Below are positions 25,467-36,780 of a stretch of 64,000 bases of DNA, in pieces. The stretch is from NCBI GenBank assembly GCA_030737835.1, contig CM060854.1:8132860-8196859 (forward strand), written 5' to 3'. Position 1 is the first letter of the stretch. Every line of letters begins with the position of its first letter. The position numbers were made by a program, and so were the translations under genes. A model generated the notes under the pieces. That model was not told where the DNA came from, did no database searches, and was given only the letters and a program-made list of their open reading frames with translations. The stretch is from Acorus gramineus. Lineage: Eukaryota; Streptophyta; Magnoliopsida; Acorales; Acoraceae.

Positions 25467-25658
25467 TTGGTAGAGAGGTAATATGTGTGTCAGTGTGTGT
25501 GTGTGTGAGAGAGAGAGAGAGTGGGGTGTGAAATGGAAAACCTAAATTTATTTATATACTGGGGTGTTTAAAGAACCAACCTTATTTGGGTGGGGTGTAA
25601 AAAGACAGGGGTGTGCTCGGTAAAATGAGGGGTGCAAATAGCCGGACCCTTAGGTTAT

Positions 25659-26650
25659 TGACCCATGTTTGGTTTGAGCCTTTTTAAATTTTAAATAAGC
25701 CCCTCATATTTTAATCATTTAATGTACAAGTCCCTTATATGTTAATCTCATATGCAAATAATGAGCAAACCCCTCTCGTATTAAAATCTCTCTCCCACAC
25801 GTTTGTCTCCCCTACAAAACCCTAATTAACGTATTCTAATAAAAAAAATTAATGTAAATATAAAAAGAATATGAAAATCCATTGTTTATGCACATATTCA
25901 CACAAATCCTCAAAATCATGAACCTTAAAAAAAAATTTAAAAATTCAAACCATATATATATGAGATGGGGGGTATGCTTTATTAAAAGAATGTTAATTAA
26001 CAATTTTAAAAAAAAAAATTAGGCGGGTTTATTTATTGGAGGGCGTACTTATTAGAAAAAATCTAAATGGATCTTGAACAATAAAATCCATTTAAGAGGG
26101 GCTTACTTACAAGCTAGAGGGGCTCAAATAGAGTCACCCAAAAAATAAATATGTCAATCATCTAGAAAAAGAATCTGTATCCGATAATTTATAAAATTAT
26201 CTAACATCTGAAAATCGATATCCCTAAAACTGAGTGGCTCTATTGGAGCCCCTCTTATTAATATGCCCCTCACGTTTTTATAATTTAATTTATAAGCCTC
26301 TCATACATTAACCACATATTCTAACAATTAGTAAGCCCCTCTCACATCTAACGCTCGCCTTTCGAGGCTTCGATTCTTCCACAAACCCTCTCTCCCCCGT
26401 TCGACATCCCCCACAGGTCCATCGCTGCCCGGCCCTCGCCTCCTGACCCTCACAGCCTAAAAAAAGGATAATGAAGATACGATTCTTTATAAGATTCAAA
26501 TGATCATTAAATGATTTCATCATCAACGTCAACGATTGATATTTTTATTCCAATTGCAAAATATCAGTTTAATGAATCCCATTCAGCCATGAACAACAAT
26601 GAAGATGATCATTTAACATGAATTGTGTTTAACATCTACAATTCTAACTA
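25659..26650. other. AT-rich spacer with decayed repeats
   Basis: Contains copies of a motif family with GAGCCCCTC and TAAGCCCCTCATA. The end at about 26100-26141 and the start at about 26229-26270 are inverted relative to each other, suggesting two adjacent relics of one non-autonomous element. A scrap of the ATCCGTATCCGA hAT family lies at about 26155-26230. No gene seen. Confidence 0.45.
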
Positions 26651-26654
26651 AAGC

Positions 26655-27075
26655 GATCTGTGCAATGTGGAGACTGGGGATGTCAACAAAGTGCGAGTTC
26701 TGTAATAGGTGTTCGGAGATGACGGAACACCTTCTCTGCCAATGTCCCGCCCTTACACCCTTGTGGTCCCTGGTGGAGGCAGCAACCAGGGTTTAGACTA
26801 GCTTCTCGAACGAAGAGGAGTTGTGGCGTCGCATGCGGCAGTGTACCACCCCTGGGTATTCGAGAGTGCAATCGAGGGTGGCTAAAATAATCATACTGAC
26901 AGTGCTATGGGCTGTGTGGTTGAGTAGAAACAAGAAAAGTTTCTCAGGCCAACGTATATACATCGAAAACATATGGGAGGATACAATGCACACAATCTTT
27001 GCATGGGGATGCAATCTAGCAGGAGCACGTAGTATTCACCTCATCATAGGCGCCTTCGCGATCGATCCGGGCTAG
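26655..27075 (+). pseudogene. LINE C-terminal relic (zinc-binding RT module)
   Basis: Plus-strand frames read KCEFCNRCSEMTEHLLCQCP, then after a stop VLWAVWLSRNKKSFSG and ENIWEDTMHTIFAWG, ending with a TAG at about 27073. This is the zinc-finger and C-terminal tail of a plant LINE reverse transcriptase. No poly-A tail or target duplication found; it is a fragment. Confidence 0.8.
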
Positions 27076-27619
27076 CCGTTTGGTTCAGTTGAATTTCAGC
27101 ACTTATTTAGCTAAATGCGTTTTTTTTAGCACTTATTTGCTAAATGGGTGTTTGGTTCACACACCTTTTAAGTAGTGATAACTTTCCACTTTCAGTAAAA
27201 AAGACCAAAAATATTCAGCGCTGGGAATGTCACTTATTTTTCCGCACTCGACTTTCGCATAATTACCGTCAACGTGAAAAGACCACTTTACCCCACCTAA
27301 CAATAGCTATTTACGCAGGGTATTTAAGCAGATTCTTTGGCACCCTCTCTCTCCTCACCCCTCTCTTAGCACCGACTGCGAAACCCCCTCTCACCGCGCC
27401 AACTGTGAGGCCCCCCAAAACCCTAGCTTCGTCACTGGATCTTCGCCACCATCGTTGTAGACCTGATCAAATGCCTCTTCGCCCTTCGGCCAAGGTCCTC
27501 ACAAAACCCTAGCTCACTGTCGCTGACCTCCACCAGATCTCCTCACTAGATCGACCAGTCAAACCTCCACAATAGATCCACCAAATCGTGCTCTACCACC
27601 ATCCGACCACCGCCTCTCC

Positions 27620-28436
27620 GGATCTCCTCGCCGGCTATCAATGAGGTAATATTTCCTCTCTTCTCTCTCCCAATCTCTCATTTTTGAATTTTCATCATTG
27701 TAGCCATCTTTCCCCGTCTGTTTTTTTTATGGTTTTGATTTTTTAACCATGGATTTTGTGATCTGGGTCAACTAATCTGATGAAATTATGGATACCCTTT
27801 TGAAATTTTGATGTCTTATACACCAAAATTGGTTTCCCCCAGTTTTGATTTCCTTTTAAAAAGCTTGCTTTTCTCAACTTTCATGGTGAGCTTATCTAAT
27901 GAAACAATGGATACCCTTTTGAAATTTGATGCTCTCTGGACTAAAAACTGATTTCCCCAGTTTTATTTCCTTAAAAAAACTTGTGTTTTTTTTTTCAACT
28001 TCCATGACCAACTATTCAGCCATCTTTTCTCCCCCCCCCCTTTTTTTAATGGTTCTGATTTCTAGCCATGGTTTTGTTTTTATCTTTATCCAAAAAAATT
28101 AGCCTGTCTTTGTTGGTTTCATTTCTAATTTAATTTAATTTTTTCTATTTTTTTCCCATCTGAAAGGGTACTACCAAGGTCCACCTGTGATGGCACCACC
28201 TCAATATGCAGCAGCACCTCCTCTAAGAAGGAGCTCTGATTTTCTTGAAGGATGGTATGCTTTTTTTTATCACTTATAACTCTTCATCTCTTTCTTTTTT
28301 CCTTTCCCTTGTTTGATTTTCTCTAATTTTGATGTTTTTATGTTCTTGTTGAAATTGATTCAGTCTTGCTGCACTGTGTTGTTGTTGTCTTGTTGATGAG
28401 TGCTACTGTGATCCATCTGTTATTTTTGTGAGCTGA
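27620..28436 (+). CDS. CYSTM-type cysteine-rich transmembrane module protein
   Basis: Clear coding exons are 28167-28254 and 28364-28436, joined by a GT-AG intron. They read YYQGPPVMAPPQYAA, then DFLEGCLAALCCCCLVDECY and CDPSVIFVS, the hallmark C-terminus of CYSTM proteins: small tail-anchored membrane proteins tied to stress and pathogen responses. Family members usually start with a Pro/Gly/Tyr-rich stretch of 20-50 residues. No such exon is found upstream; a GC-rich exon-like segment ending at about 27641 (GAG|GTAATA) does not join in that frame. If translation starts at the ATG at 28190 the product is 45 residues. So this is either an N-terminally truncated gene with a 5' UTR exon or a gene whose first exon I have missed. 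Intron 1 holds local duplications. Confidence 0.7.
27695..28078. repeat. Local duplications in CYSTM upstream intron
   Basis: TGGATACCCTTTTGAAATTT with its flanks is repeated at about 27790 and 27910, and the AGCCATCTTT...GGTT(T/C)TGATTT...CCATGG segment is repeated at about 27703 and 28019. The pattern suggests at least one tandem duplication event of roughly 120 bp inside a larger one. Confidence 0.6.
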
Positions 28437-29303
28437 TGACCCATCCATCTTTGCCAACAAAATTTCTTTGTGTTTCACTCACCAATCTTTTATGTCTGTA
28501 TAATGAACTTATTAAGATTTGATGCAGTATAAGTTCTAGTTGAGTTTTATTTCTTTTCATTCCTTGAATGATTGGTGTTTCTTTTATCGGAGAGTTTGTT
28601 CTTTTTATGACCCTTTTATTTGTTTGATTCAAAGGCTTGATTGCCAGTTGCATGTTACATGGTTGTGGCCATTTATATACTTATCTGATAATGATGATTC
28701 AATGGAACATGACATAGCTGACTTGTTATGCGGTATAAATTTTGGTTTTTGACTTCATGGGAAAATTATAAGGTTTGATGATACAAAAACTTCTAATCCT
28801 CATACTAAGATGAAGCTCTTCATGTTCTTGTTCTTCTGTGGTGAATGACATTTTTGTGGTTACCAAATATTGTTCCAGAGCACTATATTTTACTATATTT
28901 TGTTCTTTGAGGGATTTAGTACAAGTCCGCTGCTTCACCTGGGATGATATAGGAAAAAATTGCCTTTTGAAAGAAAGGCAATTTCTTTTGAAAGAAGCAG
29001 GATCCCCACCAAATATTATTATATGGTACATGTCCAAACCGTAAAAACAAGAGGAATATGAAGCCTCTTCACAGAAAACAGAAGAACAGAACAAAAATTA
29101 TTGAAGCAGACTACTACCTCAAAAATGCCATCCCAAATCATAGACAATCTAACATCCCCCACACTAATCGTCTCCCTTACTACTAAGCATCCCAAAACTC
29201 CAAAATAGTTCCTTCCAACAATTGTTCAAAAAAATTATACATTGTCAATGAGTACACTTCCCAGCCCACCCACTAAAAATCACTAACAAGCCCTTTGCAT
29301 AGA

Positions 29304-29786
29304 CATAACAGTAGCACCAAAGAAGAACACATCTTCTTCAAATGGAATACCTTAAATGCACAAGGGAGAAAAGCAAAACGAGAAAACTTTCATTGATTCA
29401 AAACTGTACAAAGATAGTGACACTCCTTTTATAATTCAGAATTAATAAAGAAATACTTTTATTCTCCTAATGACATAATTATAGAAATTTAGTAAAATAA
29501 TAAGACACCCCAACAGGATCTTAAAAGTTCAAAATTCACCTACCAATAATAAAAAGAAGATTGCTATTTTTTTTTGAAAAAACACATTTTTAATATAAAA
29601 AAAAAAGGAAATTACTACGACTAAATGATGAAATTTATGAAATTTACTATGACTAAATGATGATAGTAAACTATCATACTGACAAGAAAAAATGACTTCT
29701 GAAGATGGAATTGGAAAAACTGAGTGGTCCACAATGGATCTCGCTCTAGCAACTCCCATGACTCCTCCACAACCTGTCATATATCA
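29304..29786 (-). repeat. 3' LTR of the degenerate retrotransposon
   Basis: Begins TGATATATGACAGG (minus strand) just after the purine-rich tract and ends near GTTATG, a decayed form of the expected CA end. It is longer than the 5' LTR mainly because of A- and T-rich expansions around 29560-29620. Confidence 0.7.
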
Positions 29787-29859
29787 GTCTTCCCTGCTTG
29801 AAAAGAATTTGTCACTGAAAGTGCCTAACTGGGATTGATATTTAATATCAAATACATAT

Positions 29860-29945
29860 TAGGGCTTGAACCCATAACTCAGTGGTTGACATAAGAGTTT
29901 GCAATCAAGACGTCATGGGTTCGAGTCCCATGATTTAATGATTGA
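29860..29945 (+). ncRNA. tRNA-derived SINE-like relic
   Basis: Contains an A-box-like TAACTCAGTGGTTGA and a canonical B-box GGGTTCGAGTCCCA at about 45 bp spacing, as in tRNA genes and tRNA-derived SINEs. The acceptor stem does not pair, so it is not a functional tRNA gene. Boundaries are approximate. Confidence 0.45.
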
Positions 29946-30820
29946 ATAAGGATCATATTTCTTGTTCTTCAGCTTCTTTCTTCAATTCTTATTTAATGTT
30001 ACCTTGTCTTTGGCCTTGGACTCCTCTAAGAAAGGTTATCATTAATAAAAAGAGGGACCTTTTATTGACCGATACAGTTTTAAGTCATTCAAACATTTCC
30101 AACATAAATATTTGTCCATTATTTACAAAACCACAAGCATACTTTCTCTCCCCATCCGAGTGACATCTATGTCAAATTGCCATGGCCTTTCCAAAATCAT
30201 GTGCCACATCCACCACATCACACAAGCTATCCGCTGGGATGTTGCTCTTCAACTGCCAATCCGTGTCTCTCAACATTACTAATCTCAAATGTATAGCTAG
30301 AAAGGTCAAAACCGAATGAAATGTAGTAACGTGTAGCGTGCAGAAGAAAGGCGACGCAGGATACCATTTGGGAGGGGAACAGGGGAATGAGGTGATCCGC
30401 AGGGTAAAACATAGTTAGTCTAGTCACATCTTCTTAGTGTCCGACATGCCAACCAACAATCCCCCGTCTCCTCGTGAGTCAGGAAGTTCTTCTCAGAGCG
30501 CCTAGATATGACTTTTTGCCTGTAGTAAGATAATAAATTCCCAACAGAATTTTGTTTTGATGGTAAAGGGACAAAGCATCCATGTACATGTTACCTTCAC
30601 TTCAGATCCCTTCTTCAATCAACCAATCTTGTAGGGAGTCGAGTGCTTCTCTGTAGTAGCCTGAGATTCTTCACCAATGTGGTAGACACAATGTTTTCAA
30701 TATTTCCACTGTCGATGAGAACATCACAGATTGTCAAATTGCCATGGCTCTTCCTTATTTGGAGTTAGCATAAGCCTTCAGACCACTAAAGAATGCAAAA
30801 ACAACTACCATTCATCACCT

Positions 30821-31390
30821 ACAAAGCATGGACACTTCCCCGGAGGCCCTGTACCCGTGTCGGACACGTGTCGGACACGGCATAGACACGTGTCGGACAC
30901 GGCTCCAGCCGTGTCTGCCATCATTTTGTCTTGGACACGCCTGGGACACGGCTGGGACACGGCCCAGGACACAGCCCAACCAATTTCAGCCCAAAAGTAA
31001 AAAAGAAAAAGAAAAGGAAAGCCCAAACATAGCCCACAAGTATTCAACCAATTTAAAACATCTTAGAACAACTCATTTAAACAAAATCTCTTTCTTAAGG
31101 TTAAAAAAAATAATGATTTATTAGTTTAAAATAGTGATTTATAAAAACAGTGGTTTATTGGTTTAAAACAGTGGTTTATTATTTAAAACAATGATTTATA
31201 AAAACAGTGATTTATTAGTTTATACAATTGGTTATAAATAGTGAATTAAATGAAATGTGTTTGTTTATATAAAATAGTGATACATATTTATTTGTTATAT
31301 TAATTTATTTGTTGCCGTGTCCTAGCCGTACCCGTGTCCTATTTTTTCAAAAATTACCGTGTCGCCATGTCCCGTGTCCGTGCTTCATAG
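30821..31390. mobile_element. Mutator-like MITE with GTGTCGGACACG motifs
   Basis: 570 bp flanked by TTCATCACCT (30811-30820 and 31391-31400), a 9-10-bp target-site duplication. The termini ACAAAGCATGGACAC and, in reverse complement, CTATGAAGCACGGACAC are related. Subterminal sequence is packed with GTGTCGGACACG, GGGACACGG and similar repeats. Non-coding. The duplication length points to a Mutator-like element. Confidence 0.75.
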
Positions 31391-31416
31391 TTCATCACCT
31401 TCAATCACTTCCTAAG

Positions 31417-31874
31417 TAGGGCTGCTAAACGAGCCGAGCAGCTCGGGCTCGGCTCGGTTAAAGCTCGTTCAGGCTTGTTTGATTAGACAAACGAGCCGAG
31501 CTTGAACAATTTTTAAAGCTCGGTTTGTAAACGAACCGAACCCGAGCCCGAGCCTAAACGAGCTCGTTTACTTAACAGAAAAAAGGGGAACGAGTCGAGC
31601 CCGAGCCCAAGCTCATGTTACTTTCACATGTATAAGGGGGAACGAGATTTTTTTTTTAGCTAACGAGTCCGAGCCGAGCCTTGATTCGAGCTTCGGCTTG
31701 GCTTGTTTAACAAACGAGCCGAGCCGAACTTCAATTGAGCTTTTCACAAACCCAACGAGCCGAGCTTGAACACAAAATGAAGCTCGGTCCCGAGCCGAGC
31801 CGAGCCCAAGCCGAGCCTGATACTAAACGAGCCGAGCCTGAGCAAGTCAAAGCTCGGCTCGTTTACCACCCCTA
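31417..31874. mobile_element. hAT-type MITE with CGAGCCGAGC motifs
   Basis: 458 bp flanked by the perfect 8-bp duplication TTCCTAAG (31409-31416 and 31875-31882). The termini are TAGGGCTGCTAAACGAGCC and, in reverse complement, TAGGGGTGGTAAACGAGCC. The interior carries many AAACGAGCCGAGC and GCTCGGCTCG repeats in both orientations. Non-coding. Confidence 0.88.
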
Positions 31875-32320
31875 TTCCTAAGAATCATAAGGGAATGCAG
31901 CAGCAGTCATGTCTCCCTCGCTCCCATCATCTTTAGGTTCTCATTCCACCAGGTTTACTATGCTTCGTTTAGGACATTAATTTGAACGATGACCTGGTTG
32001 TACACATCTATAGCTTTTATTGGTGGTCTCGGCCATAAGGATTAGTTTTTGGTGTCTCCTGACTTCCTACAGGAATTGCTCCTATTGCCTTTCTCAGCTC
32101 CTTAACCACATTCAAACCTGAGAGAGCAGGAAGCGTGTTGGTCGTGGGTTGTTTTCTTGTGTTTAAAATTGAACGTGAGTAATATAGGGATTTTTGGGTA
32201 CCATCTGTGCCCTTGAATTATCCAGATATTCCACCTTGGCGGTCTCACTGATGGCTTCCATCAAGATGTATATCACTTGCAACGACTCTCGATCCTAGAT
32301 AGGCAGTCGAAACCCATAGA

Positions 32321-32551
32321 TCAACTGAGGAGCGTACTGTGCTTCAGTTTCCATGAGATGAATGCATGATGACAACATGTAAAACCCCCCCATGTAGACT
32401 TGAACCATTCACTCCTCTTCTTGCAGTTATGGTACCACTGAAACAAGAATGATTCATAGCGCATGAGTAGAAATCTTGCCTTCAACAGACACGTCATCTT
32501 AATCCACACTCGTACAAGCACTTTTTTCTGTAATACACAACAGATTTGCAA
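32321..32551 (-). pseudogene. gag-like remnant of the LTR retrotransposon
   Basis: On the minus strand the frame includes MRYESFLFQWYHNCKKRSEW, resembling the W-x2-W/aliphatic region of plant LTR-element Gag proteins, located downstream of the primer binding site as expected. It is interrupted by stops and frameshifts. The family assignment is an inference from position and composition. Confidence 0.4.
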
Positions 32552-32938
32552 CTGATCTTAACATACAAAGGCCCTTCCGTTTAACTTATATGTCACAAAC
32601 CTCACCTTCTTTTCCAATTGAACATATTACTACTTTCTTTCACCCTATATGTTGACTGTCTATTTGGCAGAATGGGGATGAGATCACAAAAAGGACAAAG
32701 ATGAACTTCATTGCCATTACGCAACATATTCTGATTGCGATTTGATCAAGTCCCACCATTAGCCTAACAAGTGTTGCTTGAATCTTTTGCAATGTTTTCT
32801 AGTTTCACTTTGGAACTCTTCAAACTTGATTTTCGTGAGAACTGCTCTCCATCACGATTATCGTCACCAAAGAATCCACCGCTATTTTGTGAACTAGTCA
32901 TCAAACCATAGAAAAACGAGGCTCTAATACCAACTGAT

Positions 32939-33349
32939 GTAACGATAGTACCAGAGAAGAAGAAAATATTTGCTTCCTAAAGAATACCTTAAATCCAAAA
33001 TGAAGGCAAAACTAAAAAATTTCCATCGATTCAAAAGGTTTCCCATGGAAAGGTAATGACACTCCTTTTTGGTCACAAATAGTAAAGATAGTCTCTCAAT
33101 GACATTAATATTGAAATTTGCTAAAAATAGCCAAAAAATCTAAGAGGATCCTAAGAGTGAAAAATTCACCTACAAGTAATAAAAGAAGATAATTATGAAA
33201 TTTTCCAAAAATAGTAAATTACTGTAAGTGGTAAATTTTCAAAAAACCAACTTTTGAGAACCGAATTGGAGTATTTTAATAAACAAATAGTCTGCAACAG
33301 ATCTTGCTCCAACAACTCCCGCAAGTCCTCCGCAAATTGTTCTACATCA
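32939..33349 (-). repeat. 5' LTR of the degenerate retrotransposon
   Basis: Begins TGATGTAGAACAATTTGCGG on the minus strand and ends GTTACA, directly followed by the primer binding site. 411 bp. Confidence 0.75.
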
Positions 33350-34257
33350 ATAAACTATATCTAGATTATATAGTAATCATTCCTTCAACCCACTGGGGTC
33401 TTAAACAATTACCATCTCTTGTACAACAACCCTTATACATGAAAATTAAAATTAGCCCAACACAAACTATTCCTTGCAATCTAATCCGCAACACACCGAA
33501 AGCATCCATCTTTGTATGATACTTTATAAACAATTACAAACCAATTAGAGTTTCAAAAAAAAAAAAACAACAAAGAAATGTATTTTTTCCCCTCAAAGAA
33601 TCAAATATCAACCAAATCAAGAAAATCTCATATGCCCCCAACTTGCATGTCTCACCAGTCACCACTTCACAATATACAAATTAAAACCTTCTTCACATCT
33701 TAAGCACACATTAAGCATTAAAAAAAAAATGGGGGGGAGGGGGCAGATAACAAAACAGAGATCTACAAAGAACATATAATAAAAACAAATACCAACGAAT
33801 GCAAGCAGTGGATGACATAGCTCGTATTGAAGAAGAACCAATGATTTACAAAATCACACCTTGGAATCGTCGATGGAGAGCTGCACAGCCTGGGAAACCC
33901 TAAAAAATTGGATTTTTGGGGTTTTCGAGGATGATTTATAAGAGGTGGGCAAAGAAGGCGATGAAACAGAGGGGTTGGAAAAACAGGAGGATTTTTTAGA
34001 TGTCCTCTCTCTCTGTGGATCTATGTAGGTTTTTATTTTAAAAGGTCTTTATTTTAAAAGTTTTTTTTTGGGGGTTATAAATACAAAAATACCCTTGCAT
34101 GGTTAACTAATTTGATTGGGAGATTTTTTATTTTGATACTATGGTATCATGGATCCTATGTTATAATGAAAATTTGAGATTGTGATCTTGGGAAGGAAGA
34201 GTGGATTGTATGTATGTGTAATAGATTTCAACTGCCACCAGTTTGTTGGGATTCTTA
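33350..34257. other. Intergenic DNA, no gene recognised
   Basis: AT-rich. A short G-run tract occurs at about 33732-33746. The stretch near 33860-34010 is somewhat GC-richer, with AAACCCTAA, but no coding frame with splice context was seen on either strand. Confidence 0.4.
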
Positions 34258-34689
34258 GGGTCTGTTTGGATAGCAGTATTGGGTATTTGGATTGGGATTG
34301 AGAACCCCAATCCATGTCAATAAGTTGTTTGGATAAATTTTAAAAGGTGGATTGGAATTGAGAGAGTGGGACTGGGAATCCTTGATTAGGGCTCTCAAGA
34401 GGTAGTATTCCCCCAATCCTAATCCAGCTGGATTGAAAAAAAGACATTTTTATCCAGGTTCTTCATCTCCTCTAACACATAATATATATATATATAACAT
34501 AACATATTTAATATAAATATATGTATATATATTTAATATAATATATTATATTAAAAAATACACACACACACACACATATATATAATATAAATATATATTA
34601 TTATTATATATTATATATATACATATTTAATATAAATATATGTATTACCATTATCCCCAATCAAGATAAAAATATTTTTTCAAGACATA

Positions 34690-34917
34690 AAAAATCCACA
34701 ATCATCACAAACCCTAGATGAAAAACCCCAATCATCACAAACCCTAAAGGATGAAACCCTAATCATCACAAACCCTAAAGGATGAAACCCTAAACATCAC
34801 AAACCCTAAAGGATGAAACCCTAAACATCACAAACCCTAAAGGATGAAACCCTAAACATCACAAACCCTAAAGGATGAAACCCTGAACATCACAAACCCT
34901 AGATAAAAACCCTAATC

Positions 34918-34918
<1 letters not shown>
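34690..34918. repeat. 31-bp minisatellite containing telomere-box motifs
   Basis: About five to six tandem units of AAACCCTAAAGGATGAAACC followed by CTAAACATCAC, with two diverged units before them and one after. Each unit contains AAACCCTAAA twice, the plant telo-box. It lies inside the Harbinger-like element. Confidence 0.85.
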
Positions 34919-34957
<39 letters not shown>

Positions 34958-35250
34958 CTCAACCTCGCCGATGGTCGCGGGTGGTCGCGGGTGGTCGCCG
35001 ATGCTCGCCGATGCTCGCGGGTGTCGCGGGTGGTCGCCGATGGTCGCCGGCAAAGAGAGTCGAGAGAGGGAGACAGAGTCGAGAGAGAGTCGAGAGAGGG
35101 AGAGAGAGTTAGAGAGAGAGAGAGAGTCGCGAGAGAGCAGAGTCAGTCGGTGTTTTTTTTTTCGAGAGAGGGAGAGAGAGTCAGAGAGAGACAGAGAGTC
35201 GCGAGAGAGAGAGTCGTCGAGTGATTTTTTTTTTTTTTTTTTTTTTTTGG
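34918..35250. repeat. GA-rich low-complexity tract
   Basis: (GA)n from about 34918, then repeated GGTCGCGGGTGGTCGCCGATG units to about 35050, then GAGAGAGTCGAGAGAGGGAG runs and a poly-T. The long open frames here on both strands are products of the simple sequence, not genes. Confidence 0.8.
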
Positions 35251-35329
35251 ACCGTCCGATCGAGCACGATCGGACGATCGAGATTAGATCCGCACGGCGA
35301 CCTCGTCCGCTCGTCCGCAGCATATCGTA

Positions 35330-35416
35330 ACTCTATATATATATATAATATATATATTATTTATACATATATATATATATTAAATATATAAATATATTTA
35401 AAAATATACATATATG

Positions 35417-35460
<44 letters not shown>
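35330..35460. repeat. TA microsatellites
   Basis: Runs of TATATA at about 35333-35395 and a long pure run at about 35420-35458. Confidence 0.85.
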
Positions 35461-35462
<2 letters not shown>

Positions 35463-35810
35463 GGCATTAATTGTAATGCACACGTTCATAAATACTCTTG
35501 ATTTACTTTATTTATATAATATATGAATAAAGAAGTTTTCATAACTTATTGATTGGATGATATAAGATTCATGTAATTTATCATAACTAATTTGCTATAT
35601 ATATATATATTGGGTATTTTTAGAAATATATATTTTTTATATTGTAATCCATGCATTACCAAACACATGATTGAGATTGAGAATCTCAATCCTATTTTTT
35701 GAATCATGTTCCTTACCAAACAGGTTGACATGATTCACAATCCCAATCCACCTGGATTTAGAATCCCAGGATTCACATAATTCCAATCCCACTTGTCAAC
35801 CAAACATAGA

Positions 35811-36780
35811 ATTCTTTTTTAAATGGTATTTATATTTCTAAATTGACTGGTTAATGTACACGTGCATTGCACATGAATTATTTTTAATATTATTTGTAAT
35901 TATTAATTTTTTTTAATTATTCGATGTAAGTGTTAAAACCATATCCTTAATAAAAACATAAGTGTAGATATTTGAATATTGATAAAATATATTTAAATTT
36001 GTATATTGTATTATATATCATGATATTTAACAAAAAAAACTTACAATTAAATTTATATGGTTAAATTTGGATGGCTAAATTTCACACGTAATTTCAAATT
36101 TTTAAAAATAATTTAAATAAAATTCATAATATAATTTCAAACAAAAATAATTTTATATTTGAAACATATATTAGAAATTATAAGATACATATATTTTTTT
36201 TGAACAATCATTTAAATCAATTTCAATGTATGGATATATATTTTGAATGATCCAAATCTAAGCAAATTCAAATAATATCAATTATCTTTTAATAAATAAA
36301 TTTATTTCTCTGTAATTTATCAATTTCTAAATTAAATTTTTTAATTTATTTTAATTTCTTCATATGAAAAAAATAAAAATATATTATTTACTTTGAATCT
36401 TAATTTTTTCTTGAATGTTAATTTAAATCTATTTAATACAGATAAAATTAAAATTATCTATCTAAATTAATTAATTTATTTTAACATACTGATATAATCT
36501 ATTTTAATTTAACATATGAATAGTATCTTATAATATATTATTTATCCTTGAATTATCAGTTTTAAATTAGTGTTATGTTTTTTTATCAATTAATTAATAT
36601 TATCAATCATTATCTTATCCTTATCTTAAATATTTTAAATTTTTATTTATTTAAATATTATTTATTTATATCTTATTAATAGAGATATTTTAATATAAAA
36701 TTTAAATGATTAATATTTTAGTATCCATGCCTTAAATTTTTAATTACAATAGATCTTATAATATTTTATTCATTCGTAAC
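35811..36780. other. Very AT-rich intergenic DNA
   Basis: No open frame of note, no inverted or tandem repeat that I can support, and no RNA gene motif. Confidence 0.5.

Larger units (their letters stand above)
24033..25649. mobile_element. Pack-MULE carrying a cytochrome P450 fragment
   Basis: 1617 bp bounded by terminal inverted repeats of about 43 bp with two mismatches, starting GGGTCCGGCTATTTGCACCC at each end. The flanking 9-mers TTGAGTTAT (24024-24032) and TTAGGTTAT (25650-25658) match at seven of nine positions, as expected for an ageing Mutator-type target-site duplication. It has no transposase and carries host-like coding sequence on the minus strand, which defines a Pack-MULE. 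It inserted 121 bp upstream of the WDR55 start codon. Confidence 0.88.
29304..33349 (-). mobile_element. Degenerate LTR retrotransposon with nested insertions
   Basis: Direct repeats at about 29304-29786 (3' LTR) and 32939-33349 (5' LTR) are collinear but diverged. Both start TGAT on the minus strand and share GGAGTTG, GATCTTA or GATCCTA and AATTCACCTAC blocks. Next to the 5' LTR is a primer binding site, TTGGTATTAGAGCC (32920-32933), complementary to the plant initiator-methionine tRNA end with one change. A purine-rich tract (AAGCAGGGAAGA) precedes the 3' LTR. The internal region is only about 3.1 kb, is full of stops and carries later insertions. It is inactive and old, judging by LTR divergence. 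Superfamily not certain. Confidence 0.8.
34258..35810. mobile_element. PIF/Harbinger-like element, expanded copy
   Basis: Starts GGGTCTGTTTGGATAGCAG preceded by TTA and ends with a diverged complement (CTTGTCAACCAAACATAGA). Both ends carry the AATCCCAATCCACCTGGATT subterminal sequence, and the element is collinear with 39379-40229. It is almost twice as long because of a 31-bp minisatellite, GA-rich tracts and TA microsatellites inside. No transposase frame. Confidence 0.7.

Noticed and set aside
29865-29940. Possible functional tRNA gene
   Set aside because: A- and B-box-like words are present, but the acceptor stem does not pair and no cloverleaf could be drawn; a SINE-like relic fits better.
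34725-34915. CRISPR-like regular array
   Set aside because: Units are directly abutting, with no unique spacers, in a plant transposon; it is a minisatellite.
34916-35330. Long Ser/Leu- or Arg/Glu-rich frames
   Set aside because: They arise from GA-rich simple repeats inside a transposable element.
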